Below, piece after piece: positions 26,761 through 35,843 of a stretch of DNA of 64,000 nt (the stretch's first letter is position 1; each line of letters begins with the position of its first letter). The notes beneath the pieces are model-generated. The model had not been told where the DNA came from. It worked only from the letters and a program-made list of their open reading frames with translations, and ran no database searches. The position numbers and the translations under genes were made by a program. The stretch is from Tanticharoenia sakaeratensis NBRC 103193 (GTDB lineage Bacteria > Pseudomonadota > Alphaproteobacteria > Acetobacterales > Acetobacteraceae), in NCBI RefSeq assembly GCF_000963885.1, contig NZ_BALE01000005.1:1-64000 (forward strand), in the 5' to 3' direction.

Positions 26761-27414
26761 TCAGGCGCCGAAGCCTGCGACGACGTCGGCAAGGCCGGTC
26801 TGGCGGCGCGTGATCAGCCGCGCGGCGTTGAGCACCGCGCGGGCCTGCCCGATGGCGGTGTCGAGTTCGGCGTTGACGATGACATGGTCGAACTCCGCCC
26901 AATGCGAGATCTCGTCCCGTGCGGCCTGCATCCGGCGCGCGATTTCTTCCGGGTCGTCAGCCGCGCGCGAACACAGGCGGCGTTCGAGCTCGGCCAGGGA
27001 AGGCGGCAGGACGAACAGGCTTACGACATCCTGCGGCAGGGCAGCACGGATCAGACGATGTCCCTGCCAGTCGATGTCGAAGACCATGTCGCGTCCGGCG
27101 GCAAGCGCGTCTTCCACGGGCTGCCGCGGCGTCCCGTAGCCACGGCCGAACACGGTGGCCCATTCGAGCAGCTCGCCGCCTTCGGCCATGCGTTCGAACT
27201 CGGACATTTCGCGAAAATGGTAATGGACGCCATCGCGCTCGCCGGGACGCGGCTTGCGGGTCGTGACCGAGATGGAATGCGTCAATGCGGGCTCCGAGGC
27301 GCGCAGGGCATTGGCGATGGTCGATTTGCCGGCGCCGGAGGGGGCGGAGATCACCAGGCAGACGCCGCGCCGGGCAATCGGGGCGACGGTGGGTGCGGGG
27401 TGCGGTCGGGTCAA
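26761..27414 (-). CDS. gmk: Guanylate kinase
   Basis: About 217 residues; converts GMP and ATP to GDP and ADP. P-loop SAPSGAGKST (23-32), then SVTTRKPRPGERDGVHYHF, the GMP-binding GELLEWATVFGRGYGTP, and DIDWQGHRLIRAAL are all standard. I favour the TTG at 27414 because GGAG sits six bases upstream. A GTG at 27471 would add 19 residues but runs into the promoter region of the divergent SDR gene. Next to hldE on the same strand. Confidence 0.93.
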   Translation of the reverse strand: MTRPHPAPTVAPIARRGVCLVISAPSGAGKSTIANALRASEPALTHSISVTTRKPRPGERDGVHYHFREMSEFERMAEGGELLEWATVFGRGYGTPRQPVEDALAAGRDMVFDIDWQGHRLIRAALPQDVVSLFVLPPSLAELERRLCSRAADDPEEIARRMQAARDEISHWAEFDHVIVNAELDTAIGQARAVLNAARLITRRQTGLADVVAGFGA

Positions 27415-27483
27415 GTGCGGCTCCGAAGGGCGCAAGCGCTGGGGGCATGCGCGTTTTCGTCTCTTTAACACCCGTATGTTAGG

Positions 27484-28305
27484 ATGGCGACCATGAAGCA
27501 GGATTCGGTGCTGATCACCGGGGCAGCCTCGGGTCTCGGCCGCGTGATTGCCCTGTCTCTTTCGCGTCCCGGCGCGACGCTCGAACTTGGTGACCGCGAT
27601 TCAGACGGCCTTGCGCAGACCGCCACCGGCTGCCGTGCGCGTGGCGCCCATGTCGAAGCGCGGGTCATCGATGTGACCGATGGCCCGGCCATGGCGGACT
27701 GGATCCATGAGGCCGCGCGGGATCGCCTCGATCTCGTGTTCGCCTGCGCCGGTATCACGGGGGGCGTTCCCCCGCGCGACGCCGAAGGCGCTACCTATGA
27801 ATGTGCCGATCAGGTTCGTGCCATGATGGCGGTCAATCTCGATGGCGTGCTGAACACGGTCCTGCCGGCGATTGCGGTCATGCGACGTCAGGCCCGCGCG
27901 CACGACGGCATGCGCGGGCGCATCTGTGCCATCGCGTCCGTGGCGGCCGTGGTCTCCTTTCCCGGAACGCCGTCCTATTGTGCGTCGAAAGCCGCCGTGG
28001 ACCGGTTCATGGTCGCGCAAGGAAGTTTCCTCCGCGATGCGGGCATCCGGCTGACGAGCGTGTGCTGCGGCTTCGTCGATACGCCCATGGTCGCATCGAA
28101 CCGCTTCCCGATGCCGGGCCTCGTTTCGGCTGACGATGCGGCACGCAGGATCCTGCGTGGCGTCGCCCGCGGCCAGCGGCGGGTCGTCTTTCCGCGCTGG
28201 CTGGTTGCAGGATCGCGCCTGATGGACCTGCTGCCGATCGGCATTGCCGAGCTCTACTATCGTCGCCAGCCGACCGGGGCCCCTGGAACGATGACGGCCT
28301 TATGA
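27484..28305 (+). CDS. Short-chain dehydrogenase/reductase
   Basis: A 273-residue classical SDR. The cofactor loop is TGAASGLG (13-20), followed by ACAGI in place of NNAG, the catalytic Ser region AIASVAAV and the YCASK active site. The Asp in DRDSD after the second strand hints at NAD(H) preference. The C-terminal tail (about 230-273) is longer than average and ends YYRRQPTGAPG. Two starts are possible, 27484 and 27493. The second has AGG at the better distance. Divergent from gmk. Substrate unknown. Confidence 0.88.
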   Translation: MATMKQDSVLITGAASGLGRVIALSLSRPGATLELGDRDSDGLAQTATGCRARGAHVEARVIDVTDGPAMADWIHEAARDRLDLVFACAGITGGVPPRDAEGATYECADQVRAMMAVNLDGVLNTVLPAIAVMRRQARAHDGMRGRICAIASVAAVVSFPGTPSYCASKAAVDRFMVAQGSFLRDAGIRLTSVCCGFVDTPMVASNRFPMPGLVSADDAARRILRGVARGQRRVVFPRWLVAGSRLMDLLPIGIAELYYRRQPTGAPGTMTAL

Positions 28306-28386
28306 TCTCCGTGAGGGCATCAAGGTGACGGAGCGTGGCGTTTTCGTAATGAGATTCATGTGGGCTGTTGCGCTACGTTGCAGCGC

Positions 28387-31300
28387 ATGAATATCTGCCG
28401 TTTCTTCATTCTGCGGCCAGTCGCAACCATCCTTCTGGCGGTCAGTCTGCTCGCTGCCGGGATCATCGCCTATCCGACGCTGCCGGTGGCGGACATGCCG
28501 GACATCTCGCCCAAGATGATCCTGATCCAGGCCCAGGATCCCGGTGCATCGCCCCAGCAGGTTGCGAGCACTGTCGCAACGCCGCTCGAACGTCATCTGA
28601 GCCAGATCGCCGACATCAACACGATCGAGGCGGATGCGGCACAAGGCAGCCTCTTCATCCGCGTCACGTTCAACGATTCCCGTGACATCAACGGCGCCAT
28701 GCGTGACGTGATGGCGGCCCTTCGCGGCGCCCACGCCGACCTGCCGACGACCCTGCGTCAGGACCCGGAAGCGTGGAAGGCCAATCCTGCCTCGAACCCC
28801 GTCATCGTGGCCTCGCTGGTGTCCGACACCGAAACGATGACGAAGCTGTACGACATCGCGAAGACGCGGATCCAGCCGCTTCTGTCGCAGGTCAAGGGCG
28901 TCGGCTGGGTCGAGGTGGATGGTTCGGCGGACCCCGCGGTGCGTGTCGAACTGAACCCGTTGCCGCTGTTCAAATGGGGCATCGGCTTCGAGGACGTGCG
29001 CACGGCGATCGCCTCGGCCAATGCGAACACGCCCAAAGGTTATATCGAGGTCGGCAGCCAGCGCATGATGCTGGACACCAATGACCGTGCCTTCAGCGCG
29101 GAACAGTATCGAAACCTGGTCATTGGCTATCGCAACGGGATGTATCCCGTGCATCTCTCGGATGTGGCGACCGTGACCGACGGTCCGGAGACGATCGAGC
29201 AGATCGGATACTACAACGCCCATCCTGCGATCAGTCTGGTCGTCCGCCCGCAGCCGGGCGCGAACGTTGTCCGCACGGTCGACGAGATCAAGGAGAAGCT
29301 CAAACATCTCGACGGCGCATTGCCCGGCGGCGTGAACCTCTACCTGACGAGCGATCTGTCGAAGACGATCCGTGCGGCTCTCGCCGACACGCAGATGACG
29401 CTCGTCCTGTCGGTCATCCTGGTCGTGGGCGTCGTGCTGGCGTTTCTGCGCAATGCGCGCTCGACGATCATCCCGGCGATCACGGTGCCGGTGGCCCTGA
29501 TCGGAACGCTGGCCGCGATGAAGCTGTTCGGCTTCACGCTCGACATCCTCTCCCTCATGTCGCTGACGATTGCGACCGGGTTTGTCGTGGACGACGCCAT
29601 CGTCGTGCTCGAGAACATCGCGCGTCACATGGAAGAGGGCGACGACCGGATGACGGCAAGCCTCAAGGGCTCGGCCGAGATCGGCTTCACCGTGACCTCG
29701 ATCACAGCATCCCTCGTGGCCGTATTCCTGCCCCTGCTGCTGCTGCCGGGCATCCCGGGACAGATCTTCTTCGAGTTCGCGATGACGCTGGTGATCGCCA
29801 TCACCCTGTCGCTGCTCCTGTCGCTGTCGCTCACGCCGATGATGTGCGCCTATCTCCTGACGGTCGATCACGGTCATCCCGGCCGGTCGATCGGGGCGCG
29901 CCTGTCCCGGGGTATCGAAATCGTCCTGCAGGCAATCCTGCATGCCTATCGCGTCAGCCTGCGATGGGCGCTGCGCTATCATGTGATCGTGGCCCTCTCG
30001 CTTCCCGCGAGCTTCGTGGCGCTGGTCGGCGGCATTGTCCTGATGCCCAAGAGCGTGCTTCCGTCGCAGGACCTGGCGCTGCTTGCAGGGAACGTCGTGG
30101 GTGATGCGACCATGTCGTTCAAGCGCATCCAGGTGGCGCTTTCGGAAGTCAGCCATGCCTTCATGGCCGATTCCGATGTGGCCAATGTCATCGCTTTCAA
30201 CAACGACGATCACGCGGGCGAACTGTTCGCCACCCTGACGAACAAGGGCGCGCGTCACAGATCGCCCGAGGCGATCGCACGTGACATCACCAGGAGCCTG
30301 AAATCCGTCCCGGGCATGGAGATCTCGGTCTTCTCGCCGGGCGACATCAACGGAGGCGGCGGACAGCGCCGGGTCGGCACGTATCGCTACGTGCTGCAGA
30401 GTGATGATGCGGACACGATCTTCAACTACGTCCCGACGCTCGTTGCAGCACTGCGTCATGACGATCCGGTCCTGACGGACGTGAATTCGGATCTCGAGGC
30501 CAACGGGGCCGCGCTGTTCGCGCGGATCCATCGTGACACGGCCGCGCGGTATCTCGTGACGCCGCAGCTCATTTCCAACGTCATGCGCGATGCGTTCGGA
30601 CAGAGCATCGTCTCGGTCATCAACACCGAAGTGTCGCAGCATCGCGTCGTGATGGAAGTGCAGGAACCCTATCGCCAGTCTTCCGACATCATGCGTCAGG
30701 TCTATGTCTCGACGGCGGCCGGCACGGCGGCGGGCGGTGTCGTCTCCAACCAGATCCGTGCGGTGGTCCCGGGGTCCACGACCAGCACGGCGGCCTCGCT
30801 GAGCCAGCAGTCGCTGGCCAATTCGATCGCGAACCAGATCACCGGCAGCGGATCGAGCGGATCCGCGGTCTCATCCAGCGTGGAGACGATGGTGCCGCTT
30901 TCGGCCGTCGCGGGTCTGGAGATGCGACCAACGCCGCTCGACATCACGCACCGGGACGGATTTATCGCAGGCGCCATCAACTTCAATTTGCGCGCCGGCA
31001 AGACGCAGGCGGACGCGGAGGCCGAGATCCAGAAGGTGATGGTGGCGACCCATGCGCCGGACGGCATCCATGCGGGGTTCACCGGCAATGCCGGCGAGCT
31101 GCAGAAGATGCTGGTCAACGAGGTTCTGGCATTCATCGCAGCCATCGCGGTGATGTACGTCGTGCTCGGCATTCTCTACGAAAGCTTCATCCATCCGATC
31201 ACCATCATGTCCACGTTGCCGTCGGCGGGCGTAGGCGCGGTGCTCGGGCTCTGGCTGTCCGGGCAGCAGTTCTCGCTGATCGCGATGATCGGCATGATCC

Positions 31301-31692
31301 TGCTGACGGGTATCGTGAAGAAGAACGCGATCCTGATGATCGACTTCGCCCTTCATGCCGAACGCAATCTCGGGATGAAGCCCGAAGACGCGATTTTCGA
31401 AGCGTGCATGACCCGTTTCCGGCCGATCCTGATGACGACGTTGGCCGCAGCCCTCGGCGCGGTCCCGCTGATCACGTCCAACGGATATGGGGCGGAGTTA
31501 CGGCTCCCCTTGGGTATTTCCGTGGTCGGCGGTCTGGCGCTGAGCCAGTTGCTCACGCTTTACACGACGCCGGTGGTCTATCTTTATATGGACAGGCTGA
31601 GTGCCATGGCCGGGCGGCTCTGGCTGCGTGTCCGTCCTCGGACCAATGCCTCCGATCGACGCTCCGATTCGGAACCTGTCGTGACCGGCTGA
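28387..31692 (+). CDS. RND efflux permease without a local fusion protein
   Basis: An 1101-residue inner-membrane RND permease of the hydrophobe/amphiphile type. It shows FILRPVATILLAVSLLAAG at the first span, LPVADMPDISP, and the proton-relay helix with GFVVDDAIVVLENIARHME. The second half repeats the layout up to TGIVKKNAILMIDFA and FRPILMTTLAAALGAVPL. A Ser/Gly/Ala/Thr-rich stretch of about 65 residues (about 776-840) in the second periplasmic domain looks like an insertion. Neither a membrane-fusion protein nor an outer-membrane factor is adjacent, so it must borrow partners. A hairpin terminator follows at 31730. The open frame on the opposite strand (28300-30642) is a shadow. Confidence 0.93.
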   Translation: MNICRFFILRPVATILLAVSLLAAGIIAYPTLPVADMPDISPKMILIQAQDPGASPQQVASTVATPLERHLSQIADINTIEADAAQGSLFIRVTFNDSRDINGAMRDVMAALRGAHADLPTTLRQDPEAWKANPASNPVIVASLVSDTETMTKLYDIAKTRIQPLLSQVKGVGWVEVDGSADPAVRVELNPLPLFKWGIGFEDVRTAIASANANTPKGYIEVGSQRMMLDTNDRAFSAEQYRNLVIGYRNGMYPVHLSDVATVTDGPETIEQIGYYNAHPAISLVVRPQPGANVVRTVDEIKEKLKHLDGALPGGVNLYLTSDLSKTIRAALADTQMTLVLSVILVVGVVLAFLRNARSTIIPAITVPVALIGTLAAMKLFGFTLDILSLMSLTIATGFVVDDAIVVLENIARHMEEGDDRMTASLKGSAEIGFTVTSITASLVAVFLPLLLLPGIPGQIFFEFAMTLVIAITLSLLLSLSLTPMMCAYLLTVDHGHPGRSIGARLSRGIEIVLQAILHAYRVSLRWALRYHVIVALSLPASFVALVGGIVLMPKSVLPSQDLALLAGNVVGDATMSFKRIQVALSEVSHAFMADSDVANVIAFNNDDHAGELFATLTNKGARHRSPEAIARDITRSLKSVPGMEISVFSPGDINGGGGQRRVGTYRYVLQSDDADTIFNYVPTLVAALRHDDPVLTDVNSDLEANGAALFARIHRDTAARYLVTPQLISNVMRDAFGQSIVSVINTEVSQHRVVMEVQEPYRQSSDIMRQVYVSTAAGTAAGGVVSNQIRAVVPGSTTSTAASLSQQSLANSIANQITGSGSSGSAVSSSVETMVPLSAVAGLEMRPTPLDITHRDGFIAGAINFNLRAGKTQADAEAEIQKVMVATHAPDGIHAGFTGNAGELQKMLVNEVLAFIAAIAVMYVVLGILYESFIHPITIMSTLPSAGVGAVLGLWLSGQQFSLIAMIGMILLTGIVKKNAILMIDFALHAERNLGMKPEDAIFEACMTRFRPILMTTLAAALGAVPLITSNGYGAELRLPLGISVVGGLALSQLLTLYTTPVVYLYMDRLSAMAGRLWLRVRPRTNASDRRSDSEPVVTG

Positions 31693-31729
31693 TATCGGTG
31701 CGGCCGCCAGGGTCTGCCCATCTTGGATT

Positions 31730-31756
31730 GCCCGCGGCCTTCGGCCACGGGCTTTT
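31730..31756 (+). terminator. Rho-independent terminator
   Basis: GCCCGCGGCC, loop TTC, GGCCACGGGC and then TTTT, with one mismatch (C-A) in a ten-base stem. It follows the RND gene stop by about 38 bases and ends 28 bases before the next start, so the S9 peptidase has its own transcript. Confidence 0.85.
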
Positions 31757-31784
31757 GTTCATCTAGTACAGGAAATCTGACTGC

Positions 31785-33734
31785 GTGTTTTCCCCGAAAC
31801 TGTCCGCCCGCGCAGCGCTGCTGGCCACTCTCTGCTTCTCGGCCGCGGCCCATGCGGCGCCGATCGTTACGCATGCCTTCGGCACGCTCGCCCTGTCGTC
31901 CGACGGTTCGCATCTGGCAAGCGTCGAACACGACAGCATCGCAGGCGATGACAAGGAGCCGACGCTTCACCTGCTGATCCGCGCGGGGCAGGGACATGGT
32001 GCTCCCGTGTCGGTCAGCCTGCCGAACGGCACGGTCAGCAGCCCGACATGGCGCCCCGATGGCGCGGCGCTGGCCTTCGTGCTGCATGATCCGAAGCAGC
32101 ATCAGCGCTTCGTCTACAGTGTCGATGCCGCAGGTCGTCATCTGACGAAGCTGCTGGCCTTCGACGGCACATTGCAGAACCTGCGCTATGGGCCGGACGG
32201 GAAGCTCGCGGTGCTCGCGATCGCCGGCGCCAGGCGCGAACCGGGCGCGCTGCAGGCGGGAACCGCGCAGACCGGTGAGATCGGCGCGCATGAGGACGAG
32301 CAGCGGATCGCGACCATCGAGAACGGCCATCTGGTCTGGCAGTCTCCGGCGGATCTCTATGTCTACGAATATGACTGGCGCCCGGGTGCCACGCCCGGTT
32401 TCGTGGGCACCGCGGCTCATGGCAACGGCGACGATCACTGGTGGATCGCGCATCTGTATGCGTTCTCGGGCGGTCAGGCGCACGATCTGTATGCGCCGCC
32501 GCCCCAGCAGCAGATCGGCGTGCCGCGCGTGGCACCGGACGGGCAGTCGGTCGCCTTCATCGGCGGCCTGATGAGCGATTTCGGGTTCTTCGGCGGCGAT
32601 GCCTACCAGATGTCGCTGACGGACCCGCAGGCGAAGCCTGTCAACCTGACGCCGGGGATCAAGGCAACCGTCACCAATCTCTCCTATGGCTGTGCGGATG
32701 GGCTGACCGCATCGGGCATCGCCGGTGCGCAGACCGCATTCTGGTCTCTGGGCAACGGTGCGCCACGCGCGCTGTGGACCGGGGATGATCTGCTGACCGC
32801 CAACTCCTATCGCGAGCCGGCGCTGCTGTGCGCGAAGGGCCAGACGGTGGCCATCCGCCAGAACTTCACCAAGGCGCCCGAGCTGTGGAGCGGCCCGATC
32901 GGACAGTGGAGCGCTCTGACGCACGCCAATGCAGCGCTCAAGCCGCAGGTCCATGCGCAGAACGTGACATGGACCAATGACGGGTTCTCGGTGCAGGGCT
33001 GGCTGCTGACGCCGGTCAGTTCCGACGGCGCGACCAAACGCCCGATGATCACGGAGATCCATGGCGGCCCGTCCTCGTCGAACGAGCAGGCCTATGTCGC
33101 GGCCAGCGGCGAAGTCACGCGGCTGGTGAACGCGGGCTATGATGTCTTCGAGCCGAACCCGCGTGGCAGCTACGGGCAGGGTGAGGCTTTCACCGCCGCC
33201 AACCGGCGCGATTTCGGTCACGGCGACCTGCGCGACGTTCTGACCGGCATTGACGCCGCCGAGAAGCTTGCGCCCATCGATGATGCGCATCTGGGCGTCA
33301 CCGGGTATTCCTATGGCGGCTACATGACGATGTGGACTGTCACCCAGACCGACCGTTTCAAGGCGGCCGTCGCGGGCGGCGGCATCTCGAACTGGCAGTC
33401 CTACTATGGCGAGAACGGGATCGATTCCTGGCTGATCCCGTTCTTCGGCGCATCCGTCTACGACGATCCCGACATCTATGCGAAGTCGTCGCCGATCACG
33501 TTCATCAAGCACACGCATACGCCGACTTTCGTCTATGTCGGCGCCAACGACGAGGAATGCCCCCCGCCGCAGTCGGAGGAGTTCTATCACGCGCTCCGGA
33601 CGCTGGGCGTGCCGACCAGCCTCGTGATCTATGCCGGCGAAGGACACGGCATGCACAAGCAGGCCGACTGGCATGATGCGATGAACCGCACGATTGCCTG
33701 GTTCGACACATACCTGAAGCCGAAGAAGGGCTGA
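31785..33734 (+). CDS. Exported S9-family (prolyl-oligopeptidase-like) peptidase
   Basis: A 649-residue serine peptidase with a signal peptide (about 1-24, AAAHA). A beta-propeller region (WRPDG, VAPDG repeats, about 40-380) is followed by the alpha/beta hydrolase domain. That domain has ITEIHGGPSSS, NPRGSYGQGEAF, nucleophile GYSYGGY (Ser509), acid in GANDEECPPPQSE (Asp589) and base in GEGHGMH (His621), so the catalytic triad is complete. It should cleave peptides in the periplasm or outside the cell, probably as a dipeptidyl- or acyl-peptidase. The start is GTG with AGGAAA ten bases upstream. It is flanked by its own terminator-separated promoter region. Confidence 0.93.
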   Translation: MFSPKLSARAALLATLCFSAAAHAAPIVTHAFGTLALSSDGSHLASVEHDSIAGDDKEPTLHLLIRAGQGHGAPVSVSLPNGTVSSPTWRPDGAALAFVLHDPKQHQRFVYSVDAAGRHLTKLLAFDGTLQNLRYGPDGKLAVLAIAGARREPGALQAGTAQTGEIGAHEDEQRIATIENGHLVWQSPADLYVYEYDWRPGATPGFVGTAAHGNGDDHWWIAHLYAFSGGQAHDLYAPPPQQQIGVPRVAPDGQSVAFIGGLMSDFGFFGGDAYQMSLTDPQAKPVNLTPGIKATVTNLSYGCADGLTASGIAGAQTAFWSLGNGAPRALWTGDDLLTANSYREPALLCAKGQTVAIRQNFTKAPELWSGPIGQWSALTHANAALKPQVHAQNVTWTNDGFSVQGWLLTPVSSDGATKRPMITEIHGGPSSSNEQAYVAASGEVTRLVNAGYDVFEPNPRGSYGQGEAFTAANRRDFGHGDLRDVLTGIDAAEKLAPIDDAHLGVTGYSYGGYMTMWTVTQTDRFKAAVAGGGISNWQSYYGENGIDSWLIPFFGASVYDDPDIYAKSSPITFIKHTHTPTFVYVGANDEECPPPQSEEFYHALRTLGVPTSLVIYAGEGHGMHKQADWHDAMNRTIAWFDTYLKPKKG

Positions 33735-33974
33735 AACCACCCTCTTTTGCCAGCGCACAAGGGGTCATGCCCATGGGCCGGCGTCCCCGGCCTTGCGGTC
33801 CGAACAGGCCGTGTAAAAGCTGCGCCGTCGGGGCGACGCGTGCGCAGGGGTGTGTGACCTTTCGCGCACGATTCCGTTCCTTGTGATCTCGCGCGAGGGG
33901 TAGGGCGGTGGTAATCGGGCGGGCGTCGCGCCAGTAATGGGGGGCGCAACCGATCCTTCCGGAGGTCTCCCGCC

Positions 33975-35765
33975 TTGCGCCTTCTGGCGCCCTTTCCCAT
34001 CCTGTCGCAGATCAGGCACCGGTTTTTCTCGCTGAATGTCCTGCCGCCGGGCCTGACGCGTGCGCTGTTCATGGCGGGTCTTGTCTCGTCCCTGACGCTG
34101 GTGACAGCGGTCGCAGTCTTCGGCCCGCATCTGGGGCCGACCGCGCTGTTCGGCGCCATGGTCGCGGAATGGGAGGCCGATCGGCCGCTCTGGGCGCGGC
34201 TGCGCTGTGCGCTCACGGTCAGTTCCGTCATGACCGCCACGATGGCGCTCGGCGTCCTGATCGCGCCATATCACATACTGACGGTGCCGGTCGTCGTCGC
34301 GCTGATCCTCGTCATGACGACCGGTTACTACTCGTTCGTCCTGACGCGTGGTCCGGGTCCCCTGAACCTGTTCTATGCGGCTGCGATCGGCAGCTATCTC
34401 GGGCAGTTCGGCACCATCGGGCCGCAGGTCACGGTCATCACCGGGTTTGCCGGCCTGTTTGCGGGCTTCCTGACGGTGCTGGCGCTGATCCCGAAGATCC
34501 ATGGGCCGGAAGAACGCATCGTCTCGAATGCCGAGATCGAGGTAACGGCCTTCTGCGCCGAAGCGGCACGTGACCGAACTGCGGCCGATCACTCGCGCAG
34601 GCGCCATGCAGCCTATGCTGCCGTCAACCGAGGCTGGCTGGTCCTGCGTGCGGCGGGTGGCGGCCCCTTTGGGTGCCGCGTGGCCCATCTCGCGCGGATG
34701 GCATCGGTCAACCGGCGCCTGTCGTTGCAGATGGTGCGCAACGTCTATCCTCACATCACGCCGGATCAGGTTGGCACCGACACCCCGGCCCTGAGGGGAC
34801 GGCCGACGCTGTGGTGGCTGTTCCGCGCGAATTTCTGTCGTGACTCGGTCGCCTGGTTTACGGCGAGCCGGGTCGGACTGGCCGGTGCAATCGCAGGTGT
34901 GCTGACGCAGGCGCTCCAGCTCGGTCATCCGTACTGGGCCATCCTCTCCGCGACCCTCGTCCTGCATCGTTGGATCGGACGTCTGGCCACGACGACACGC
35001 GCGCTGCATCGCGGCGTCGGCACGTTGCTCGGGCTTGGGATCGTGGCCGCGATCCTTGCATGTCATCCGGGGGAATCCTGGATCATTGCCGCAACCGTCG
35101 TGTGCATCGTCGTCCAGTTCCAGCTCGTGGCCCGCAACTACGCGCTGGGCATCATCTTCGTTACACCGATGGCGCTGCTGTCGATCGAGGCCGCCGGGCA
35201 GGCAGGCTCGGTCACGCGGCTCATGGCGGACCGGCTGATCGAGACCCTGATCGGGGTGAGCGTCGCAATCGCCGTGACATGGTGCACGAGCCTGCGTACG
35301 CCGCGCCGCATCACCCGTGTGCGGTTCCTGCGCAGTTATCTCGCGATCGAACGCCTGCTCGGCTGCCTGGCAGCGGGCGTGGAGAAGCAGACCGCCGGCA
35401 TCCATGCACGCGTCGTGCTCCAATACGAGCTTCTGACCACGCTGGCCGTGCTGACCCAGGCATCCGAGGACGATCCGTCGCTGGCCTCATGGCATGAGGT
35501 CGAGGTGGCGTTGGCCGATCTCGGCTATGCCACGCTGTGTGCCTGCTGGATCACGGAGCCGGACCGTCTACTGTCCCCGACGCAGGCGTCCGATGCGATC
35601 CGCGTGCTCCATGGGCGACTTGCGATGCTGGAGTCGAGCGGGAGCGGCCTTGCACGACTGGCCGATGACCTCCGCGCCGTCAGGGCCTGTCTGGCCCTGT
35701 GTCCGGAAGACCCGGACGATGCAGCGCCCGAGGTCGTGCGGCACGAGGCGTTGTCGCGCCGCTGA
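33975..35765 (+). CDS. FUSC-family inner-membrane protein
   Basis: A 596-residue protein with two blocks of membrane spans (about 30-170 and 290-420) separated by a soluble part, as in fusaric-acid-resistance/aromatic-acid exporters. The second block carries HPYWAILSATLVLHR and RGVGTLLGLGIVAA, typical of FUSC domains. The C-terminal about 170 residues are soluble and helical. The start is a TTG with a full GGAGG ten bases upstream. Family members export weak organic acids. The partner fusion protein is not nearby. The minus-strand open frame 33765-35423 is a shadow. Confidence 0.88.
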   Translation: MRLLAPFPILSQIRHRFFSLNVLPPGLTRALFMAGLVSSLTLVTAVAVFGPHLGPTALFGAMVAEWEADRPLWARLRCALTVSSVMTATMALGVLIAPYHILTVPVVVALILVMTTGYYSFVLTRGPGPLNLFYAAAIGSYLGQFGTIGPQVTVITGFAGLFAGFLTVLALIPKIHGPEERIVSNAEIEVTAFCAEAARDRTAADHSRRRHAAYAAVNRGWLVLRAAGGGPFGCRVAHLARMASVNRRLSLQMVRNVYPHITPDQVGTDTPALRGRPTLWWLFRANFCRDSVAWFTASRVGLAGAIAGVLTQALQLGHPYWAILSATLVLHRWIGRLATTTRALHRGVGTLLGLGIVAAILACHPGESWIIAATVVCIVVQFQLVARNYALGIIFVTPMALLSIEAAGQAGSVTRLMADRLIETLIGVSVAIAVTWCTSLRTPRRITRVRFLRSYLAIERLLGCLAAGVEKQTAGIHARVVLQYELLTTLAVLTQASEDDPSLASWHEVEVALADLGYATLCACWITEPDRLLSPTQASDAIRVLHGRLAMLESSGSGLARLADDLRAVRACLALCPEDPDDAAPEVVRHEALSRR

Positions 35766-35843
35766 TATGTCCTATGCTGGGACCCCACGCAGATCCGGGT
35801 TTCCTTCGCGGCGGTTCTCTCGATCCGTCCCCGCCTGCCTTGG

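Noticed and set aside
28300-30642. 780-codon open frame on the minus strand
   Set aside because: It is the mirror of the RND permease; its His/Arg/Asp-rich sequence has no family features and arises from GC-rich codon bias.
31584-33758. 724-codon open frame on the minus strand
   Set aside because: Antisense to the S9 peptidase; no domains.
33765-35423. 552-codon open frame on the minus strand
   Set aside because: Antisense to the FUSC gene, which has a strong ribosome site and membrane spans.
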